Shown piece after piece: positions 35,053 through 44,807 of a stretch of 64,000 nt of DNA. Positions within the stretch are counted from its first letter, which is position 1, and each line of letters starts with the position of its first letter. Both the position numbers and the translations under genes were made by a program. A model generated the notes under the pieces. The model was not told the origin of the DNA. It saw only the letters and a program-made list of their open reading frames with translations, and did no database searches. This stretch comes from DAOUAT01 sp964551735 (GTDB lineage Bacteria; Chloroflexota; Anaerolineae; CG2-30-64-16): contig CAZKEF010000006.1 of the NCBI GenBank assembly GCA_964551735.1, positions 62,001 through 126,000 of the forward strand. Reading direction: 5' to 3'.

Positions 35053-38000
35053 TCAATACGGTGCGGGGGGCAGCCAGCCGGTCGCACTGTCGAAGTCGGT
35101 CTCGTTGAATGTCAACAGCACCAGACCGCTGCCGTCGTTCGCCATGCGGAACACCTCGCTGTGCCCCGAACCAGGCCGGTAGCCGACAAAGACGAGCCAA
35201 CTGCCTGCCGTCCCTGGCCCCCAATGCGGATTCCCAGGCCGAACCACCCCGGAGATCAACGGCACGATGCCCGTGCCATCGCTTTCCGTCCGATAAATGG
35301 TCTGCTCGGCGCGCGTGCCCCAGAAAACAAGCTGCACGGCGCCGGGGCTCCAGCTCGGCGCGGCGTCGCCGTTCAAGTTAACCGTGATCCGCTGCACATC
35401 ACTGCCATCGGCAGCCATGCTGAACAGCTCCGGGTTGGCGCCGGTGGCGCGGTTCGATTGAAACACGATCCGGTTGTTGGCCCATGACCAATCCGGGTCC
35501 GCGTCGGCCGCGGCGTCGGAGGTCAGACGGGTCACCAGACCGGTGGCGATCTCGATCTTGTAGATGTCCCAGTTGCCGCCCCGGTAGGAGCCGAACGCCA
35601 GGTGTTTGCCGTCGGGCGACCATGTGGGATCGAAGTCCTCCGGGCCGCCGGATGGCAGACTGTGGACATTGCGACCATTACGGCTCATGAGCCACAGCCG
35701 CCACACACCGTCCAGCGCGTTGCCGCTGTACGCGATCCAGCGGCCATCAGGCGAGCCAGCGGCATCCACCTCACTGGCATCGCCGGTAAAGGTCAGGCGG
35801 ACCTGCTCGCGGCCGTCGGGCAACATGCGGTACATCTCCGTGTTGTTGTCGCGGTCACTGGTGAACAACACCAGGGCCGGGCCAGCATCCTGGATGACGG
35901 TCAACGCATCCCCCTCTCGGCTGGTCACATAGACCAGATCGCGGCCGCTGTCCACGGTGATCCCTTCTTGCGCGCCGGCCGGCACCGGGATCGAGGTCAC
36001 GAACGACCAATCCAGGGTGTTGTACACCTTCACTTCATCATCGCACGCCACGAACAGGTGTCCCGTGTCTGGGTTCACGGCGACAACGTATGGCTCACGG
36101 CCGATGTCAATGGCGCCCACGATGGTCGCCGTGTTGATATCCAGCACCGTGACCTTGTGATGCGCCCCTCGATCTGCCACATAGAGCCGCCGGTCGGTCG
36201 GGTCGAACGCGACGCCGTAGGGTTCCGGCACATCCGCGTATTCACCCGCGACATAGTTGGTGTAGAGACGGGCGACCCGGTTCGCGCCGTGGAGCGACAG
36301 GAAGACGTCGCCGGTGTCAGGGTCGGCCGCGAGGAGCGACGGCTCATGGCCGACCGCAATGGCGCCGGCCCCTTCGAGGGTGGTCACGTTGAACAGATTC
36401 ACCAGGTCGCTGCCGAAGCTGGCCACGTAGATGTAACCGGCCGAGCTGATCACGCCATCGGGCATGTCACCGACCGCATAACGACGGTGGATGCCCCAAC
36501 TGGCAGGATCGAACAGGATGAGCTCGTCAGTCTCCCGGGTCGTTACGCCCACAAGGTAGCCCGCGGGCATGCCGGCCGCAGGTACGATGGCAACGCCGTT
36601 GGGGCCGGCCGGTCGCGTATCGAGCTGCACCGTGCCGGGGATCGTCCAGGTCACGGTGTCCACGACCATCAACTCCCGGCCACTATGGTCCACGCCGTGG
36701 AGGGCGATGTAGGCCCGGTCGCCCGCCGGGTTCACCGCGACCCCGTGGGGATGGCTGCCAGGGCCCAGGTCCACCGTCCGCAACTTGTAGGGCGTTTGCC
36801 AGGTCTGCGGCCAGGCCGTGGCATAGCTACTCGGGGTGGGGTAAGGGGTCGCGCCGCCCGCCGGTGTTGCGGTCGGGGTGGGCGTCAGCGTTAGCGTTGC
36901 GATTGGGGTGGGCGTGCGCGTTGCGGTCGGGGTGACGGTCGGCGCGGTTGGACAGAGGGTCAGGCTGGCATCGTCCACGAAGGTGCGAGAGATGCCACTT
37001 TCGCCGTTGTTGTACGTGCCGAACTGGAAACGGATAGACTTGCCGGCATAGCGGCTGACGTTGAGCGTGACGGTCTTCGCCTGCCATGCCGCCGCATTGG
37101 ACGACTCGGTGAACAGGTAGTCTATCGTCCCATCGGGTAGGATGGCGATGGCATAGAAGTAATCCGCCGCCGCCTGGCTCTCCGCTTGCTCAGCCTCCGT
37201 GCGCGGCAGCGCCGCCACATCCGGCTGCCACCCCGCCGCCACCGCTGTCCCCACATCCCCGTTCACGCTGTAGCGCCAGAAAGAAAGGGCGGCCGAGACC
37301 AGGCCGGCCGGGAAGGTTACCGCCTGCTCGATGGGCGAGTAGCTGTACGTGTTCGCCCCGCCGGCCGGAATCCCCGTCCGCATGCTCCGGCTCCCGCTGT
37401 GTACAGGACTCGTCACATACGCCGCCAACACCGGGTTGCTCTTGATCAACCACCCCGCATCCGTCTCGAACCCACCGTTCACAAACCCCTCGTAACATGC
37501 GCCAGGCACCGTCGCCGTCGCCGTCGGGGTAGGGGTCGCCGTCGCCGTGTTCGTGGGGGTGGGTGTCGGTGTGCGCGTGGCCGTCGCGGTAGGGGTCGGT
37601 GTTACCGGGGCGCCGGCCGTGTCGTAGGTGAACACGCCCAAGGGGGTCGTGACGTATAACCGGGTCGGCGCCGCATCCAGCACCAACAGATCGCGCACAT
37701 CCTGGGTGTCAAATGCCTGGCCGGTGACCTTTTGCCACGGTCCCGCGCCCGGCACGCCGTGATAGAGGCCCCGCACCGTGCCCAGGAAGAGACGATGCAC
37801 CGGATCGGCCGGATCCTGCGCCAGGGGGCCGAGGCCATACGACTTGTCCGCGGCGCCCGGATCTATCACGTCTGCCAGGCCGGCCGAAGCGTTGAGCCAG
37901 CTCCCACCGTTGTCCGCGGTGTAGTAGAAACCGTAGTAAGCCGGCACGTAGACCCGGCCGGTCGCAAAGCGATCCAACGCCGTGTCGCCCAGCCAGCCCA

Positions 38001-41000
38001 TGTCCAGGCCCAACGGCGTGCTCTGTGACCAGGTGGCTCCGCCGTCGTTGCTGCTCAGCACGGCCCCGCCGCCGCCTTCGCTCACGCCGCCCACCCACAC
38101 CGTACTCCAGGCCGGATCAACCGGCGCCACGAACTTGACGTCGTAGAGGCCGAAGAGCGGATCCGGTTGATGGGTGAAACTCACGGCTGCATCCTCGCTC
38201 AAGTAGGGGCCATTGCAGCCGGCTGCGTACAGTTTGGGCAGGGTGGGATGCGCGGCCAGGGGCTTAAGGTTCGTGCCTGCGGGCATCAGATCCCAGTTCG
38301 CGCCGCCGTTGCTTGATCGCCACATGGACACATCCGGCCCGCCGGCATAGCAGGGGTACCCGTCACCTGCGTAAAGCGTATCCCCGTCGCCGCCGACCAG
38401 GATGTGTTCGGGCCGCGCCAGGCCCACCACGTACCAGTTCGCGCCCGCATCCTCAGAGTGATAGAGGAAGCCCCCGGCCTCGGCGTAGATCGTGCTCACG
38501 TCGGGCCGGCCGAACACGCGTTTAGCCCAACCGGTGGGCAGCATCAACGCACCGGCCGGCGGGGTCGGCACACCGGTGGCAGCCGGGATGATCAGCGCGG
38601 TCCAGGTGGCGCCCCCATCGTCGCTGCGCAACGTGCGACCGGGGGCCGCCATGTTACCGGTGTAGTCATTCAGGGTGATGTAGAGTGCACCAGTCAGCGG
38701 TGCTCCCCCCACAGCCAGCGGGATGGGCTGGTGCAGGAAAGACACGACCGGCGTCCAGACAATGTCGGTCTTGGTCAAGGCGTATGGGTTCAAACTAACG
38801 TAGAGCGTGCCGTTCGGGTTGCCCAGGTAAAGCGCGCGCGTCTCACCGGCCAACGCCAAGCCTGGGCTAGGGAGCCCGACCGCAGGCTCACCGACCGGCG
38901 CGCCATCCATCACGTCCCACATGTTGGTCCCGATCCGGCGGTAGAGCTGGCCGCCGCCGCCCACGCTCTGGCTGACCGCGTAACGCAGGTCATGGGCCTG
39001 GGGATCGATCAGGATAGGGCTGGTCAAATTACCGTCGAACCCCTCATCTGCTGGCGACCATGTCGCGCCGGCATCTGTGCTGCGAGCGGGCGCAGGGTTG
39101 CCGGACCACAGCACATTCGGGGCATCGAAATCAGCGGTCACTGGGCCGAAGAGACCAGCGTTGCGCTTCTCCCAGTTCACTCCTCCGTCCACGCTGCGCC
39201 AGAGGCCGGACGCGGTGCTGAGGTAGAGGGTTTCAGAGTGGTTATAGTCTATGCCGATGGCGGTGGCGTGCACCCACAGGCCGTCGTCTCCGACCGGCAG
39301 CGGCATCGTGAGCCAAGTTGCCCCGCGATCCGATGAGCGCATCAGGTAGCCCTGGTTGGTGATGCCGTACAGCAGGCCGCTCTCGCCGGGTGCGACGACC
39401 AGCGAGCGGAGCCAGCGCTCCTGCAGCGGGTAAGGCTCAGGCGACGGTGTAGGCCCGACGTAATTGTTGAGCACCAGCGGCAGGTAAGCACGCGGGACGA
39501 GGGGCTTGACACTGGGCTCCGGCCAGCAGATCACCACCGACGCATCATCAACATACATCGCGGTGGCGCCATCTAAGCCGTCGTTGTAGGTCCCGAAGGC
39601 CACACGGAAGGTTTGCCCCTTGTATGCGCTGAGGTTGAAGGTGAGCTTCTGCCAGGCCCGCGCGTTGCTGCGCGTCCACATCAGCGATTTGAGGATGGAA
39701 CCGTCGCTGCGTAACAATAGCACATATTGCCGGTCGCTGCTGGCGATGCTGTCCGGCGCCGAGGCAACCGCCTTCAGGCCGGCATCGGCCTCCGCAGCGC
39801 GCTGGAGTGCAACAGGGTCGGAGACAGCCTCATCCGCGGCGCTAAGCGGTCCCTCTCCCGAGATAGGATACCACCAAACGGTCAGGGTTGCGCTGGTGGC
39901 CGCAGGCGGGATGGTGACGTATTGATTCACGGAGGAATAGCTGTAGACGTTGGCCGCGCCATCAATGCCGGTGCGCAGGCTCCGTTCGCCCGTATGCACG
40001 TACTTTGTGCTGTACTGCGCCGTGGCCGGCGTGCTGGGCCGCTGCCAGCCCAGGTCCACGACCTCGAACCCGCCGTTGATCAGCCGCTCCTCGCACAAGG
40101 CGTCGCAGTGCCAGACCCCGGCCGAGGTAGCCGCGTGCGCGGTCATGCCGCCGACGGGGCCCAAGGCGGTCACGGTCAGATCGCGCATGTCAGGATCGCC
40201 GGGCGCGGGGCCCAGGTTCACCCACCAATCGCCGCCGCCTATCGCCCGGTAGAGGCTGTGATCTTCACCGGAGACGAACTGGCCGCTCAAAGCCGTGAAC
40301 AGTGTCTTATCGGTGTAGTAGTTGGGCGAGGCCGCCAGCGGGATGGGGAACGGCTCATACGTACCCGGCAGTCCCGCTGTGACCAGGCTCCACGTGCTCC
40401 CACCGTTGGTCGTGCGCGCCACGCCGCTGTCGGGCGTGCCGTCGCCGACCCCTTCGATGAAGCGATAGGTGAGCCAGGCTGTGTTGTCCACCGAGAAATC
40501 GGGCGATACGGCCAGACCGTACGATGGCGTCGGGCCGCCTACAGCACTCCAGGTGATGCCGCCGTCGGTGCTGCGTCGCGTGCCCATATAGCCGGTGGCA
40601 AACAAGGTGCGATCGAACCAGTAGTTGGGTGAGACCGCCAGCTCGTAAGCGATGAAGTAGTCTTCAGGCGGCGCGATGGGATAGGTGGTCCAGGTTGCGC
40701 CACCGTCGGTGGACTTATGGAGCTGATCGCCATTGGCCACGAACACGGTCAGATCGCTCAGATAGACGGGCGACAGCGCCAGGGCGCGACTGCCACCGAT
40801 GGCAGGGATGACAGTCCAGGTGGCGCCGCCATCAGTGGATTTGTACAGCGCGCTAGTGTACAGCGTGCGGTTCACGAACGTCGCAAAGATGGTCTGATCT
40901 GCCACATAGTAGGGGGAAGGCTGCACGGCCAGGAAGCCGATATCATCCCCCAGGGGCGCGCCGGCGGTCAGCAGATCCCAGGTGGCGCCGTTGTTCATGC

Positions 41001-42234
41001 TGCGGAACACCCCCTGGTCGCTAGCGACAAACAACGTTTCGGGGACATAAGCCGCCACGCCTCGCGCGTCCACCGGCCGCGGGCCTGGCAGCCACCGCCA
41101 CGACACCCAGTTGTCATCGGGCGTGAAGAGGATGCCGGTATCGGTGCCAGCAATCAGCATCCGCCCCCCGCCGCCCCAAGCGGCTGCGCGGAACGGCATC
41201 TGCGGCGTGGCGTCATAGCGCTCCCAGCCACGGCCGAAGCTCAGGGAGATATAAAGGCCGTCCTGGGCCGCTGCGAAGATGTTGTCGCCGCCTCGGATTA
41301 GCCGCTCGACCGGGCCGGGGATATCGGTCGGCACGAGTTCTTCCACATAGCCGGCGTCGACAGGAACCAGGCGCATGACGCCATCGTTGGTGGCCAGCAG
41401 CAGCGAGCCCTCCGCCGTTTCCAGGATGTCGTTTACCTGGACAGCCGGCAGGGTGAGCAGCTCCGTCCAATGAGCGCCGTTGTCAGTGGAGCGCAACAGC
41501 CGCGTGGCGCTGACCCCGTCGAATTGGGCAGCATAGATCACCGGGTCGGTGGCATAGTCCGGCGAGAATACCGCCGCGAATACTTGGGGTCCGGAGAGGA
41601 TGTTGATCCAGTTGTCGCCGCGGTTGGTGGACAGGTAGAGCGCGCCCTGGCGTTGAATGGCCAGCATGGTCCCGTCGTTGATGAAATCGGGCGAGAGCCG
41701 GACGCGCGCGATGCCGCAGATGGACCCTTTCTCGCAGCCAGGCAGGCCGCCCCACAACGTCATCCACGAGTCGCCGCGGTCGGTGGTGCGCAGCAGCCCT
41801 ACCTCAGTGCCCGCATAGGCCGTCCGGTCGGCGCTGAAACCGGGCGAGATAGCCAGATCGAATACGGGCCAGCGGTGTCCCTCATCGCCGAGAAGCTGCC
41901 AGGTGGCGCCGCCATCGGTGGTGCGGGCAACCCCATATCCGCCCGTGATACCATAGTGACCCTGGCGCCATCCGCCCGCCAACGCAAAACCGTCGCTGTT
42001 GAAAGCAGGTGAGAACCCCAGCGCCCGCACATTGCCGCCGTAAGGGCCGTTGCTGCGCCAAGCAGCCACGCCGGCCGGCGCGGCTGCATCGCCACCTTGG
42101 ACGATATCATCTCGCATCGGCTCTATCTGCGCCGATGGTTCCGCGGCCGCTTGACTCAAGAGACTACCACATAGAATCGCCGCCAGCAACGTCAAAACCG
42201 TAAGTGAAGCCCATGTTAATGTGCGCCTAAACAT
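35053..42234 (-). CDS. Giant secreted multi-beta-propeller protein with Thr/Pro linkers
   Basis: A 2393-residue secreted protein. Signal peptide MFRRTLTWASLTVLTLLAAI ends near QAAAEPS; AAGGAGGG precedes the ATG at 42234. Residues about 45-710 and 930-1540 are BNR/sortilin-type propellers with many repeats like LYKSTDGGATWTVI and RSTDAGATWSP. Two related lectin-like or MAM-like domains start LINGGFE (about 715-905) and FVNGGFE (about 1578-1760), both ending in VDDAS. Thr/Pro linkers lie near 1545-1575 and 1765-1800. A YVTN/NHL propeller follows (about 1805-2110, YIALHGVD, VAVNPDTGHLFVAC), then a TolB-like propeller (about 2112-2393, SPDGRWIAYSGN, WSPDGKHLAFGS). No anchor or catalytic motif is visible. 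A role in adhesion, glycan binding or a surface scaffold is inference. Confidence 0.85.
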   Translation of the reverse strand: MFRRTLTWASLTVLTLLAAILCGSLLSQAAAEPSAQIEPMRDDIVQGGDAAAPAGVAAWRSNGPYGGNVRALGFSPAFNSDGFALAGGWRQGHYGITGGYGVARTTDGGATWQLLGDEGHRWPVFDLAISPGFSADRTAYAGTEVGLLRTTDRGDSWMTLWGGLPGCEKGSICGIARVRLSPDFINDGTMLAIQRQGALYLSTNRGDNWINILSGPQVFAAVFSPDYATDPVIYAAQFDGVSATRLLRSTDNGAHWTELLTLPAVQVNDILETAEGSLLLATNDGVMRLVPVDAGYVEELVPTDIPGPVERLIRGGDNIFAAAQDGLYISLSFGRGWERYDATPQMPFRAAAWGGGGRMLIAGTDTGILFTPDDNWVSWRWLPGPRPVDARGVAAYVPETLFVASDQGVFRSMNNGATWDLLTAGAPLGDDIGFLAVQPSPYYVADQTIFATFVNRTLYTSALYKSTDGGATWTVIPAIGGSRALALSPVYLSDLTVFVANGDQLHKSTDGGATWTTYPIAPPEDYFIAYELAVSPNYWFDRTLFATGYMGTRRSTDGGITWSAVGGPTPSYGLAVSPDFSVDNTAWLTYRFIEGVGDGTPDSGVARTTNGGSTWSLVTAGLPGTYEPFPIPLAASPNYYTDKTLFTALSGQFVSGEDHSLYRAIGGGDWWVNLGPAPGDPDMRDLTVTALGPVGGMTAHAATSAGVWHCDALCEERLINGGFEVVDLGWQRPSTPATAQYSTKYVHTGERSLRTGIDGAANVYSYSSVNQYVTIPPAATSATLTVWWYPISGEGPLSAADEAVSDPVALQRAAEADAGLKAVASAPDSIASSDRQYVLLLRSDGSILKSLMWTRSNARAWQKLTFNLSAYKGQTFRVAFGTYNDGLDGATAMYVDDASVVICWPEPSVKPLVPRAYLPLVLNNYVGPTPSPEPYPLQERWLRSLVVAPGESGLLYGITNQGYLMRSSDRGATWLTMPLPVGDDGLWVHATAIGIDYNHSETLYLSTASGLWRSVDGGVNWEKRNAGLFGPVTADFDAPNVLWSGNPAPARSTDAGATWSPADEGFDGNLTSPILIDPQAHDLRYAVSQSVGGGGQLYRRIGTNMWDVMDGAPVGEPAVGLPSPGLALAGETRALYLGNPNGTLYVSLNPYALTKTDIVWTPVVSFLHQPIPLAVGGAPLTGALYITLNDYTGNMAAPGRTLRSDDGGATWTALIIPAATGVPTPPAGALMLPTGWAKRVFGRPDVSTIYAEAGGFLYHSEDAGANWYVVGLARPEHILVGGDGDTLYAGDGYPCYAGGPDVSMWRSSNGGANWDLMPAGTNLKPLAAHPTLPKLYAAGCNGPYLSEDAAVSFTHQPDPLFGLYDVKFVAPVDPAWSTVWVGGVSEGGGGAVLSSNDGGATWSQSTPLGLDMGWLGDTALDRFATGRVYVPAYYGFYYTADNGGSWLNASAGLADVIDPGAADKSYGLGPLAQDPADPVHRLFLGTVRGLYHGVPGAGPWQKVTGQAFDTQDVRDLLVLDAAPTRLYVTTPLGVFTYDTAGAPVTPTPTATATRTPTPTPTNTATATPTPTATATVPGACYEGFVNGGFETDAGWLIKSNPVLAAYVTSPVHSGSRSMRTGIPAGGANTYSYSPIEQAVTFPAGLVSAALSFWRYSVNGDVGTAVAAGWQPDVAALPRTEAEQAESQAAADYFYAIAILPDGTIDYLFTESSNAAAWQAKTVTLNVSRYAGKSIRFQFGTYNNGESGISRTFVDDASLTLCPTAPTVTPTATRTPTPIATLTLTPTPTATPAGGATPYPTPSSYATAWPQTWQTPYKLRTVDLGPGSHPHGVAVNPAGDRAYIALHGVDHSGRELMVVDTVTWTIPGTVQLDTRPAGPNGVAIVPAAGMPAGYLVGVTTRETDELILFDPASWGIHRRYAVGDMPDGVISSAGYIYVASFGSDLVNLFNVTTLEGAGAIAVGHEPSLLAADPDTGDVFLSLHGANRVARLYTNYVAGEYADVPEPYGVAFDPTDRRLYVADRGAHHKVTVLDINTATIVGAIDIGREPYVVAVNPDTGHLFVACDDEVKVYNTLDWSFVTSIPVPAGAQEGITVDSGRDLVYVTSREGDALTVIQDAGPALVLFTSDRDNNTEMYRMLPDGREQVRLTFTGDASEVDAAGSPDGRWIAYSGNALDGVWRLWLMSRNGRNVHSLPSGGPEDFDPTWSPDGKHLAFGSYRGGNWDIYKIEIATGLVTRLTSDAAADADPDWSWANNRIVFQSNRATGANPELFSMAADGSDVQRITVNLNGDAAPSWSPGAVQLVFWGTRAEQTIYRTESDGTGIVPLISGVVRPGNPHWGPGTAGSWLVFVGYRPGSGHSEVFRMANDGSGLVLLTFNETDFDSATGWLPPAPY

Positions 42235-42252
42235 CGTGCCCTCCTTGTGCAC

Positions 42253-42294
42253 GGAGCAACTGCCGGCCTGTGAGGCGCCAACGTAAGTTGCTCC
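42253..42294. repeat. Inverted repeat upstream of the giant gene
   Basis: GGAGCAACT (42253-42261) and AGTTGCTCC (42286-42294) form a perfect nine-base stem; the 24-base loop contains a second GGCC-rich hairpin. It sits 18 bases upstream of the giant gene's start, where it could modulate ribosome access. Confidence 0.55.
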
Positions 42295-42397
42295 ATATAA
42301 TGATGACGTTTAATCGCACGAAACGGCACGATAGATCTATCAGACGGCAGACACGGCCGCTGTTATATTAACGGACGACTACCAATCCGGATTGCCC

Positions 42398-42426
42398 TTG
42401 TTGCGGAGCGGCCTTTATGTTAGAAT
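42398..42426 (+). promoter_or_regulatory. Promoter of rfbC
   Basis: TTGTTG (42398-42403), 17 bases, TAGAAT (42421-42426); the ATG at 42461 is about 28 bases beyond the expected transcription start. Confidence 0.5.
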
Positions 42427-42460
42427 GCGCGCAGATACAACATTCCTCCTGGATGGCGTT

Positions 42461-43033
42461 ATGCAGATTGACTCAACCGACCTGGCTGATGTTCTGGTGA
42501 TCACTCCCCGTGTGTTCAAAGATCCGCGGGGCTTCTTCTTGGAGAGTTATAACCGGGAGACCTGGCGCGCCAACGGCATCTATACCGTCTTCGTGCAAGA
42601 TAACCACTCGCGCTCGACGCGCGGGACGTTGCGCGGGCTGCACTTCCAGCTCCCGCCCACGGCCCAGGTCAAATTAGTGCGTTGTGTGCACGGCGCTATC
42701 TGGGACGTAGCCGTAGACATCCGGGTCGGTTCGCCCACCTTCGGCCGGTGGGTCGGCGTCGAGCTGAGCGCCGACAACTTCCGGCAGCTCTACATCCCAG
42801 CCGGCTTTGCGCACGGCTTTTGTGTGCTCAGCGACGAGGCCGACGTCCTGTACAAAACCAGCGTAGTCTACAGCAAACCGCACGAGCAGGGAATCGCCTG
42901 GGATGACCCGCAGTTGGCGATTACCTGGCCGGTGGCCGAGCCTTTGCTCTCCGATCGCGATCGTGCGGCGCCATCGCTGACTGAGTACGTTGCGGGCACA
43001 CCGTTTGTATATGAACGACGACCGGGCGGTTGA
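42461..43033 (+). CDS. rfbC: dTDP-4-dehydrorhamnose 3,5-epimerase-like protein
   Basis: A 190-residue cupin-type epimerase. FKDPRGFFLESYNRETW opens the fold; QDNHSRSTRGTLRGLHFQ carries the catalytic-region His and Arg, VKLVRCVHGAIWDVAVDIR is the conserved core, and LYIPAGFAHGFCVLSDEADVLYKT holds the second His and the substrate-binding Tyr. The enzyme epimerises C3 and C5 of dTDP-4-keto-6-deoxyglucose on the way to dTDP-L-rhamnose. Other rhamnose genes are not in this window, so the precursor comes from elsewhere. The ATG at 42461 fits the family start; a longer in-frame extension lies upstream of the promoter's expected start. Confidence 0.9.
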   Translation: MQIDSTDLADVLVITPRVFKDPRGFFLESYNRETWRANGIYTVFVQDNHSRSTRGTLRGLHFQLPPTAQVKLVRCVHGAIWDVAVDIRVGSPTFGRWVGVELSADNFRQLYIPAGFAHGFCVLSDEADVLYKTSVVYSKPHEQGIAWDDPQLAITWPVAEPLLSDRDRAAPSLTEYVAGTPFVYERRPGG

Positions 43034-43054
43034 AACCTTCGGCCACCGTTGCGA

Positions 43055-43073
43055 AGTCCATCTTCGATGGACT
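43055..43073 (+). terminator. Small hairpin after rfbC
   Basis: AGTCCATC and GATGGACT pair perfectly around TTC, 22 bases past the rfbC stop, without a T-run. It may be a weak terminator or a boundary hairpin; the remaining ~95 bases to the next start hold nothing that I recognise. Confidence 0.4.
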
Positions 43074-43168
43074 CAGGAGGGGGCTCTTAATGAACTGAGC
43101 GCCGGTTAGCAGTGGCCGACCTGGCAGTGGTTGCCGCGACTGTCGGTCCCCGGCTAAGGAGGAGGGCT

Positions 43169-44782
43169 ATGGGTACGTCAAATGAAGCCTTCGACTACGT
43201 TGTCATCGGTTCGGGTTTCGGCGGTAGCGTCTCTGCGATGCGCCTGACCGAGAAGGGCTACTCCGTCCTGGTGTTGGAACGCGGCAAACGCTTCCGCGAT
43301 CAGGATTTCGCCACCACCAACTGGAAGGTCTGGAAGTACCTCTGGCTGCCGCCCCTGCGCTGCTTCGGCATCCTCCAGATCACCGCTTTTCGCAATGTAA
43401 CGGTGCTGCACGGCTGCGGCGTGGGCGGCGGCAGCCTGGGCTACGCCAACGTGCTGATGGAGCCGGACGACAAGCTGTTCGACGCGCCGGCCTGGCGCGA
43501 TCTGGCCGACTGGAAAACAATCCTCAAGCCGCACTATGAGACGGCCAAACGGATGTTGGGTGCAACTCGCAACCCGAAACAGTGGCGCGCCGACCTGACG
43601 CTGAAGGGCATCGCGGATGAAATAGGCCAGGGCGACACTTTCCGCCCCACCGACGTCGGCGTGTTCTTCGGCCCCGAGGGTGAAGACGTGCCCGACCCGT
43701 ACTTCGGCGGTAAGGGGCCGGCGCGCACAGGCTGCACCCATTGCGGCGGCTGTATGGTCGGCTGCCGCTACAACGCCAAGAACACCACCGAAAAGAACTA
43801 CCTCTACTTCGCCGAGCAGTGGGGCGCCGAGATTCGACCGGAATGCGAAGTCACCGACATCCGGCCGCTGCCTCCCGGCCAGCCCGACGGCGCGCGGTAC
43901 GAGGTGGCCTACCGCCGGCCCACCGCGCTCCACCGGCGGACGCGCAGCGTGCGGGCGCGTAACGTACAGGTCTCGGCCAGCGCCATCGGCACGCTGAAGC
44001 TGCTGCTGCGCTGCCGCGATATCACCCGGTCACTGCCGAACCTCTCCCCGAGGCTGGGGGACCGCGTCCGCACCAACAACGAGGCATTGCTCGGCTCGGT
44101 GGCGCGCAGCAGCGACACCGACTTCTCCAAAGGCGTCGCGATCACCTCCATCTTCCACGCCGACGAGGTGACCCAGGTGGAACCGGTGCGCTACCCGGCC
44201 GGCTCATCGTTGATGCGTTTCCTGGCTGCACCTCTCATCGAGGCCGGCCCAAGCAAGCTGGAGCGCCTGGGCAAACTGCTGGTCAGGCTGGTTCTTCACC
44301 CGCTGGACAGCCTGCGGATGTTGGTCTTGCCCGGCTGGGCCACCCACACCACCATCGTGCTGGCCATGCAGACCGAGGATAACCACATGCGCGTGCGCCT
44401 GGGCCGACACCTGACGACCCTGTTCCGCCGCGGGCTGGTGTCGCACCAGGATCCGGGAGACGCGGTGCCGTCGCACCTCAAGATCGCGCACGATGTGGTG
44501 CGCGCTTTCGCGCAGAAGACGAACGGCGCGCCGGCCGGTTCGGTGTTCGAGTCGCTGCTCAACACCCCGCTGACCGCGCATATCATGGGGGGCGTGCCCT
44601 TCGGCAGGAACGCCGACGAGGGGGTCATTGACCTGGATTGCCAGGTCTTCAACTACCCAGGGCTGTCCGTGGCTGACAATTCCATCATCCCGGCCAATCC
44701 GGGGGTTAACCCGAGCCTCACCTGCACCGCCCTGGCCGAGTATGCCATGAGCCGCGTGCCGGCAAAAAACGCGTCCATTTGA
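43169..44782 (+). CDS. GMC-family FAD oxidoreductase (cholesterol-oxidase-like) with ferredoxin-like Cys cluster
   Basis: A 537-residue flavoprotein. FDYVVIGSGFGGSVSAMRL is the N-terminal FAD-binding GxGxxG motif; VLHGCGVGGGSLGYANVL is the GMC/cholesterol-oxidase flavin loop; the C-terminal GVIDLDCQVFNYPGLSVADN and IPANPGVNPSLT close the fold. A middle stretch, GCTHCGGCMVGCRYNAKNT, has Cys spaced C-X2-C-X2-C-X3-C, like a [4Fe-4S] ferredoxin site, between about residues 190 and 205. GGAGGAGG precedes the ATG at 43169, which decides the start. Substrate is unknown: sterol-like, alcohol or sugar oxidation are all possible. Confidence 0.85.
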   Translation: MGTSNEAFDYVVIGSGFGGSVSAMRLTEKGYSVLVLERGKRFRDQDFATTNWKVWKYLWLPPLRCFGILQITAFRNVTVLHGCGVGGGSLGYANVLMEPDDKLFDAPAWRDLADWKTILKPHYETAKRMLGATRNPKQWRADLTLKGIADEIGQGDTFRPTDVGVFFGPEGEDVPDPYFGGKGPARTGCTHCGGCMVGCRYNAKNTTEKNYLYFAEQWGAEIRPECEVTDIRPLPPGQPDGARYEVAYRRPTALHRRTRSVRARNVQVSASAIGTLKLLLRCRDITRSLPNLSPRLGDRVRTNNEALLGSVARSSDTDFSKGVAITSIFHADEVTQVEPVRYPAGSSLMRFLAAPLIEAGPSKLERLGKLLVRLVLHPLDSLRMLVLPGWATHTTIVLAMQTEDNHMRVRLGRHLTTLFRRGLVSHQDPGDAVPSHLKIAHDVVRAFAQKTNGAPAGSVFESLLNTPLTAHIMGGVPFGRNADEGVIDLDCQVFNYPGLSVADNSIIPANPGVNPSLTCTALAEYAMSRVPAKNASI

Positions 44783-44807
44783 CAAAGCCCGATCGGTCAA
44801 TTATCCT
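44779..44807 (+). promoter_or_regulatory. Promoter of the DUF3090 gene
   Basis: TTGACA (44779-44784), exactly 17 bases, TATCCT (44802-44807). It overlaps the last codons of the oxidoreductase gene. Confidence 0.5.

Noticed and set aside
35500..37100. Runs of similar short words in the giant gene as possible CRISPR or DNA repeats
   Set aside because: They are codons for Thr/Pro linkers and propeller blades; spacing and sequence vary with the protein repeats.
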